Shown: piece after piece, positions 60,285 through 64,000 of the stretch
Layout: every line of letters starts with the position of its first letter
How positions within the stretch are numbered: the stretch's first letter is position 1
The notes under the pieces: model-generated
What the model saw: only the letters and a program-made list of their open reading frames with translations
What the model was told of the DNA's origin: nothing
The model's database searches: none
From: Salinibacterium sp. ZJ70
GTDB taxonomy: Bacteria; Actinomycetota; Actinomycetes; Actinomycetales; Microbacteriaceae
DNA: 64,000 nt
Direction: 5' to 3'
Assembly (NCBI RefSeq): GCF_011751865.2
Contig: NZ_CP061770.1
Coordinates: 1,550,001-1,614,000, forward strand
Position numbers and translations under genes: made by a program

Positions 60285-61043
60285 ATGAGCACTCTCGCCG
60301 TCGGCATCGACATCGGAGGAACCGGCATCAAGGGGGCGCTCGTCGATGTCGCCTCCGGTGAGCTCGTCAGCGATCGCATCAAGGTCGCCACGCCTGACGG
60401 CGGAGAACCGGAGGCCGTGCTCGGCGCGGTCGCCGAGCTCGCGGCGCAGTTCGGCCCGGACGGCGAGGGCGTCCCCCTCGGAGTGTGCTTCCCCGCGATC
60501 GTTCGGAACGGGCGCACGATGTCGGCGGCCAACGTGTCGAAGCGCTGGATCGGGCTCGAAGCGGAGCTGCTCTTCGAGGAGGCTCTGCGGCGCGATATCC
60601 ACTTCGTCAACGACGCCGATGCGGCGGGCGTGGCTGAATCGCGTTTCGGCGCCGCCACCGGCGTCGACGGTCTCGTGATCGTGACGACGCTCGGCACGGG
60701 CATCGGCAGCGCGCTGATCTACGACGGCGTGCTCATCCCGAACTCGGAGCTCGGCCACCTGCAGGTGGCAGGCGAAGACGCCGAGCGCCTCGCCGCGTAC
60801 TCGGCGAAGGAGCGCGACAACCTGGGCTGGGCGGCCTGGGCCGACCGGCTCCAGCAGTACTACGGCAAGGTCGAGTTCCTCTTCTCCCCCGACCTCTTCA
60901 TCGTCGGCGGGGGCGTCTCGAAGCACCACCAGGAGTTCCTGCCGCTGCTGCGACTCACGACGCCGATCGTGCCCGCCGAGCTCCGCAACAACGCGGGGAT
61001 CCTCGGCGCGGCGTGGCTCGCCGCACAGCCCACCCAGAGGTGA
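60285..61043 (+). CDS. ppgK: Polyphosphate glucokinase
   Basis: A 252-residue ROK-type kinase that phosphorylates glucose with polyphosphate or ATP. The phosphate-binding motif is [15 protein letters not shown] at the N-terminus. The ROK core has [16 protein letters not shown] and [13 protein letters not shown], and the C-terminal segment is [20 protein letters not shown]. Polyphosphate use is inferred from the family, which is characteristic of actinobacteria. A GGAGG ribosome site precedes the ATG. The gene follows map closely. Confidence 0.92.
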   Translation: MSTLAVGIDIGGTGIKGALVDVASGELVSDRIKVATPDGGEPEAVLGAVAELAAQFGPDGEGVPLGVCFPAIVRNGRTMSAANVSKRWIGLEAELLFEEALRRDIHFVNDADAAGVAESRFGAATGVDGLVIVTTLGTGIGSALIYDGVLIPNSELGHLQVAGEDAERLAAYSAKERDNLGWAAWADRLQQYYGKVEFLFSPDLFIVGGGVSKHHQEFLPLLRLTTPIVPAELRNNAGILGAAWLAAQPTQR

Positions 61044-61105
61044 CGAATTATTTCGATTCGGTGAAATCTGGGGATTATCCCTCCCGCAAACCTTTATGTG
61101 TGCAT

Positions 61106-61111
61106 TATGTT
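61106..61111 (+). promoter_or_regulatory. Possible -10 element of the csp gene
   Basis: TATGTT in an AT-richer stretch, about 50 bases before the csp ATG. It gives a leader of about 45 bases that contains a small CCCGATCGGG hairpin. Confidence 0.35.
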
Positions 61112-61162
61112 GGGCTGGCGCCTCCCGATCGGGAACGCGTGCACCATGAAGAAAGCAGTCTC

Positions 61163-61366
61163 ATGCCCACTGGAACCGTGAAGTGGTTCAATGCCGAAAA
61201 GGGTTTCGGCTTCATCACCCCCGACGACGGCGCTCAGGACGTCTTCGCTCACTACTCGGCCATCGACTCGTCCGGCTACCGCAGCCTGGAAGAGGGTCAG
61301 CGGGTTGAGTTCGAGGTCGCTCAGGGTCAGAAGGGTCCTCAGGCAGCGAACATTCGCCCCGTCTGA
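61163..61366 (+). CDS. cspA: Cold shock protein
   Basis: A 67-residue CSD protein with RNP1-like [10 protein letters not shown] and RNP2-like VFAHYSAI motifs. It is a single beta-barrel that binds single-stranded nucleic acid. The ATG is at 61163. The leader of about 45 bases is AT-richer than its surroundings. The gene is followed by a strong terminator that also serves the RNase P RNA gene on the other strand. Confidence 0.95.
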   Translation: MPTGTVKWFNAEKGFGFITPDDGAQDVFAHYSAIDSSGYRSLEEGQRVEFEVAQGQKGPQAANIRPV

Positions 61367-61382
61367 CACCCAGCCACATACG

Positions 61383-61416
61383 CGAAACGCCCCCGGAACG
61401 AACCGGGGGCGTTTCG
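61383..61416. terminator. Bidirectional terminator, csp / rnpB
   Basis: A perfect 14-bp stem (CGAAACGCCCCCGG at 61383-61396 and CCGGGGGCGTTTCG at 61403-61416) with a six-base loop. Confidence 0.85.
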
Positions 61417-61426
61417 TGTATCTGAG

Positions 61427-61799
61427 GGAACGGGCCGGCCGATACGCCGGGTTCTGTCAGTCGGACGGATCCGACCGGACGGTCATCTATCTCGGGGATA
61501 CGTTGCCGCAGCCCTCCAGCGGTCTACCCGACACCTCGGCGAGCAGCCTCATCGGTGTCTGTCTGACCTTGCTCCAGGTGAGGTTTACCCAGCGGATCCG
61601 ATCACTCGGAACCCTGGTGGTCTCTTACACCACCGTTTCACCCTTACCGCCGGCGTAACGCCGGAGGCGGTCTACTCTCTGTTGCACTTTCTCGCGGATC
61701 ACTCCGGGTGGGCGTTACCCACCACCTTGCTCTGCGGAGCCCGGACGTTCCTCGGCACGCGCCGAAGCGCGTGACGCGACCGTCTGGCCGACCCATTCC
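61427..61799 (-). ncRNA. rnpB: RNase P RNA (class A)
   Basis: The catalytic RNA of RNase P. On the minus strand the conserved 5' core GAGGAACGTCCGGGCTCC, the GTGGGTAACGCCCAC region and the 3' core ACAGAACCCGGCGTATCGG are visible. The ends are set by the P1 helix, where GGAATGGGTCGGCC at the 5' end pairs with GGCCGGCCCGTTCC at the 3' end with G-U pairs. That gives about 373 bases. A TATCCT -10 element lies six bases before the 5' end. Confidence 0.93.
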
Positions 61800-61805
61800 T
61801 CCCTC

Positions 61806-61811
61806 AGGATA
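61806..61811 (-). promoter_or_regulatory. -10 element of rnpB
   Basis: TATCCT on the minus strand, six bases before the P1 5' strand. Confidence 0.5.
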
Positions 61812-61859
61812 GCCGTCGACGACGGCCGCCCCGCGCCTCCGGCAGCTGCGGGTGCCGGC

Positions 61860-62600
61860 TCAGATGCCGGATTCGGCGGTGCGCACGAGGATGGCGCTCG
61901 AATCAGGGCAGAGAATCACGTCGAACGCGGACGCCGCCCGCACCGCGTTGAGGTCGGTGGAATTGAGCGCCACACCGCTCGCGCTCGAGACACCCGCCCG
62001 CAGGTGCGATGCGCCGACGCCGTAGCGGGCGCGCTGCTTCTCATAGAGGTCGAGCAGAGCTGCGGGAACCTTGGCCGCGATCGTCTCGCGAGCCGCAACA
62101 TTGTGCGCGCGGTCCTTCTCGAGCGCCACGAGGGCCTCGTCGCGCTCGGCCGTGGTCGCGCGGACACGCGCCTCGACGTCGTCGATCTGAGCGCGCACCT
62201 CGGCGAGAGCAGCTTGATGCTCGTCGACGCGCTCCATGACGACGAGCTGGATCTCCTCGAGCTCGTCGCGGCGGCGTGCCAGAGCGGCGAGCTCCTGCTC
62301 GAGCGCCTGAACATCCTTGACCGACGACGACGACTGCAGGCGATCCGCGTCGCGCGTGATGCGCGCTTCGACGACCGCGACATCCGACTCGACCCTCTTC
62401 AGCTCCGCCTGAGCGTCTTCGAGCGCACCCACGCGCTCGGCATACGTGCGACGGTGCGCATCGAGCTCGGTCGCGAGGGCCGCGATCTGTGCGTTCTGGG
62501 GAAGCGACTTCGCCTGGTGAGCCAGCTGCTGGAGTCGCGTGTCGAACTGCTGGAGGTCGAGCAGAAGTGCCTGGTCTTCGGGTGCGGCCTGGAGGCCCAT
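61860..62600 (-). CDS. Coiled-coil protein of the zinc-ribbon (zf-RING_7) family with lost cysteines
   Basis: A 246-residue protein. Residues about 8-180 form a long coiled coil rich in Ala, Glu and Arg. The C-terminal part normally carries a C4 zinc ribbon (CxxC...CxxC) in this family. Here it reads GVSSASGVALNS and LCPDSSAILVRT, so only one cysteine remains and zinc is unlikely to bind. Such proteins are usually next to NIF3 genes and are of unknown role. The gene is downstream of the NIF3 gene by 39 bases. Confidence 0.78.
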   Translation of the reverse strand: MGLQAAPEDQALLLDLQQFDTRLQQLAHQAKSLPQNAQIAALATELDAHRRTYAERVGALEDAQAELKRVESDVAVVEARITRDADRLQSSSSVKDVQALEQELAALARRRDELEEIQLVVMERVDEHQAALAEVRAQIDDVEARVRATTAERDEALVALEKDRAHNVAARETIAAKVPAALLDLYEKQRARYGVGASHLRAGVSSASGVALNSTDLNAVRAASAFDVILCPDSSAILVRTAESGI

Positions 62601-62639
62601 GGTGTTCCGTTCTGTCGGGGGGCCGAATCGGCCGGATGG

Positions 62640-63461
62640 TCAGACGAGGGCGAAGTCCCACGGATCGGTGCGCAGATCGCTCACCGTGACCGTGACTTCG
62701 GGGAGGGCACGGCGCAGCTGCTCGGCAGCGACATCGAGCCACAGCCACTCCGCCGCCCAGTGCGAGATGTCCAGCAGTGCGAGCTCTCGCCCTGCAGCCC
62801 GTGCGTTCTCGCGCGCTTCGGATGCCGGATGGTGTCGCAGGTCGCTCGTGATGTACACATCCGCGGCGAGCACCTCCGGATGGCTGAGCAGCGAATCGCC
62901 CGCGCCCGCACACAGCGCCACCGTCTCGACGGGCGCGCGGTAGTCGCCGGCCCCGCGGATGCCCTGAGCGGTCGCCGGCAGCACGCTCTGCAGCCCACGG
63001 GCGAGCTCCCCGAGGGTGACGGGCGAGGTGAGCCGGCCGACGCGGCCGAGACCGAGCTGGGGATCGTCGGATGATGGGACCAGAGGCCGGGCGTCGCGAA
63101 GACCGAGTGCGCGGGCCAGGATCGCCGACGTGCCGTCGGCGACGACATCAGCATTCGTGTGAGCCGCCAGAAGGCCGCAGCCGCCGCGGATGAGGCGCGA
63201 GATGACCGCGCCCTTGTAGCGGTCCTCGGCGACCGACGTCACGCCGCGCATGAGAAGCGGATGATGCACGAGCAGCAGCTGGGCTCCCCCATCGAGTGCC
63301 TCGTCGGCAGTGTCGAGAACGGCGTCGACCGCGAGGTGGATGGCAGAGACCTCGGCTGCGGGGTCGCCCACGATGAGCCCTGGGGCGTCCCACTCCTCCG
63401 CACCCGCGAGCGGCCACAGCGAGTGGGCGACATCGACGACGTGTGCGAGCGAGGTGGGCAT
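62640..63461 (-). CDS. NIF3-like dinuclear metal-centre protein
   Basis: A 273-residue NIF3/YbgI family protein. Metal ligands are in LLLVHHPLLM, LAAHTNADV and the C-terminal LRHHPASEA and SHWAAEWLW segments. The family may act on nucleotides or cofactors such as GTP, but its function is not settled. The ATG has TAGACT six bases upstream, so it is leaderless. It heads the NIF3/coiled-coil pair, and the NCS1-like permease gene ends four bases before its start. Confidence 0.9.
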   Translation of the reverse strand: MPTSLAHVVDVAHSLWPLAGAEEWDAPGLIVGDPAAEVSAIHLAVDAVLDTADEALDGGAQLLLVHHPLLMRGVTSVAEDRYKGAVISRLIRGGCGLLAAHTNADVVADGTSAILARALGLRDARPLVPSSDDPQLGLGRVGRLTSPVTLGELARGLQSVLPATAQGIRGAGDYRAPVETVALCAGAGDSLLSHPEVLAADVYITSDLRHHPASEARENARAAGRELALLDISHWAAEWLWLDVAAEQLRRALPEVTVTVSDLRTDPWDFALV

Positions 63462-63465
63462 TGCC

Positions 63466-64000
63466 TCAGTCTACGAGTGCATCGACCGCAGGCATCCCCG
63501 CCGTCGCGGTCGACTCCTCATGCTTCTCCTGTCGACGCACACCCGGAATGCCGGTGATGAGCGGCAGCAGGACGCCGAGCACGAGCGCCACGATCACGCC
63601 CACATCCGTCGCAGCCCACGGGCTCTGCGCCGAGACGCCGAGCACGCTCAGCAGATACCCCTGCCACTCGAGGCCCGGAAGCTCAGCGGTCGTCAGACCG
63701 TAGCCGAGTCCCGTGAGAGCGAGGAGACCGAGCAGATTCACCCACCGCACGCTCGCGTACGCACCGCCGCGGGCGAGCAGCGAGGGCGTGTGGAAACGTC
63801 GGCTGCGGATCATCATCTCGCCCCCGAAGATCCCCGCCCACGCCGCGATCGGCACGGCGAGGGTCGTCGCGAGATCGCGGATGATGTCGATCGCCCCCAC
63901 CTGCATCGCGAGCAGGACGAACGCCGCCGCGCCGATGAGCGTCGAGGCCAGAAGCGTCGCGATCGGGCGAGGCATCCGCACACCCGCGGAGATGATCGCG
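63466..64000 (-). CDS. NCS1-family (cytosine/purine) permease, C-terminal part
   Basis: The frame runs through the right edge, so the N-terminus is missing. The visible 177 residues contain about four membrane helices with IIRDLATTLAVPIAAWAGIFGGEMMIR, a segment typical of NCS1 cytosine permeases and related carriers. The tail after the last helix (RRQEKHEESTATAG) is charged. Transport of a nucleobase or related compound is likely, but the substrate cannot be fixed. Confidence 0.75.
   Translation of the reverse strand, partial: AIISAGVRMPRPIATLLASTLIGAAAFVLLAMQVGAIDIIRDLATTLAVPIAAWAGIFGGEMMIRSRRFHTPSLLARGGAYASVRWVNLLGLLALTGLGYGLTTAELPGLEWQGYLLSVLGVSAQSPWAATDVGVIVALVLGVLLPLITGIPGVRRQEKHEESTATAGMPAVDALVD
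63468..63473 (-). promoter_or_regulatory. Leaderless -10 element of the NIF3 gene
   Basis: TAGACT on the minus strand, six bases before the ATG at 63461. It lies inside the 3' end of the permease gene. Confidence 0.48.

Overview
The window is a 64 kb piece of chromosome from a high-GC Gram-positive actinobacterium, most likely a member of the Microbacteriaceae (Micrococcales). The evidence is the third-position G/C bias in every gene, the gene order DUF3159-DUF3710-dut-DUF3093-DUF4193-sepH-phosphodiesterase-topoisomerase, the CDS families DUF3000, DUF4191 and DUF7455, polyphosphate glucokinase, and a class A RNase P RNA. Coding density is very high, and I see no insertion sequence, prophage, CRISPR array or tRNA. 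Almost everything is core metabolism or cell maintenance.

Layout. 1-2081: ammonium transporter amt and a degenerate Amt-like paralogue that runs off the left edge. 2275-5489: zapE, sulfurtransferase, sufE and a RibD-like reductase. 5502-12035: hydrolase, DUF3000, RNase D, thiolase and the FadB-type beta-oxidation protein. 12088-18941: VOC protein, DHA2 exporter, dxs and aconitase. 19077-24059: DUF3159, DUF3710, dut, DUF3093, DUF4193, sepH and a phosphodiesterase. 24072-28703: the type II topoisomerase pair, placed convergently. 28751-32179: a CAP-domain protein, DUF7455 and two overlapping alanine-racemase-like genes. 32255-36733: a CofE-like protein, the primary sigma factor, an MFS protein and a PAC2 protein in one orientation. 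36833-45278: pepA, lpd, a 2-oxo acid dehydrogenase E2, a pseudokinase, lipB, lipA and DUF4191. 45387-57779: RDD, glnA1, a baeRF protein, an alcohol dehydrogenase, an MFS protein, glnE, glnA2, gdhA and YhhN. 57789-64000: panB, a gene of unknown function behind a CebR-like operator, a small SPOR-like gene, map, ppgK, csp, rnpB, a coiled-coil protein, a NIF3 protein and a partial NCS1 permease.

Two functional themes stand out. Nitrogen assimilation: amt, glnA1, glnA2, glnE and gdhA are all here, and both amt and glnA1 carry well-spaced GlnR-type boxes. Lipoate-dependent 2-oxo acid oxidation: lpd and the E2 gene lie beside lipB and lipA, which supply the lipoyl cofactor.

The most interesting observation is at 30423-32179. 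Two adjacent, overlapping genes each encode half of a working alanine racemase active site. The first lost most of the barrel, and an Arg replaces the PLP lysine, but it keeps the C-terminal domain with the catalytic tyrosine. The second keeps the PLP barrel but lost the tyrosine loop. They could form an obligate heterodimer with one composite active site. The first gene has no ATG, GTG or TTG start upstream of its conserved N-terminus and appears to begin at CTG, so it is easily mis-annotated. Other notable points are at least fifteen genes with a -10 hexamer only 6-7 bases before the start codon (leaderless mRNAs), a perfect CebR-type operator in front of an unknown gene, a palindrome and a DtxR-like box upstream of aconitase, and an Amt paralogue that has lost a pore histidine.
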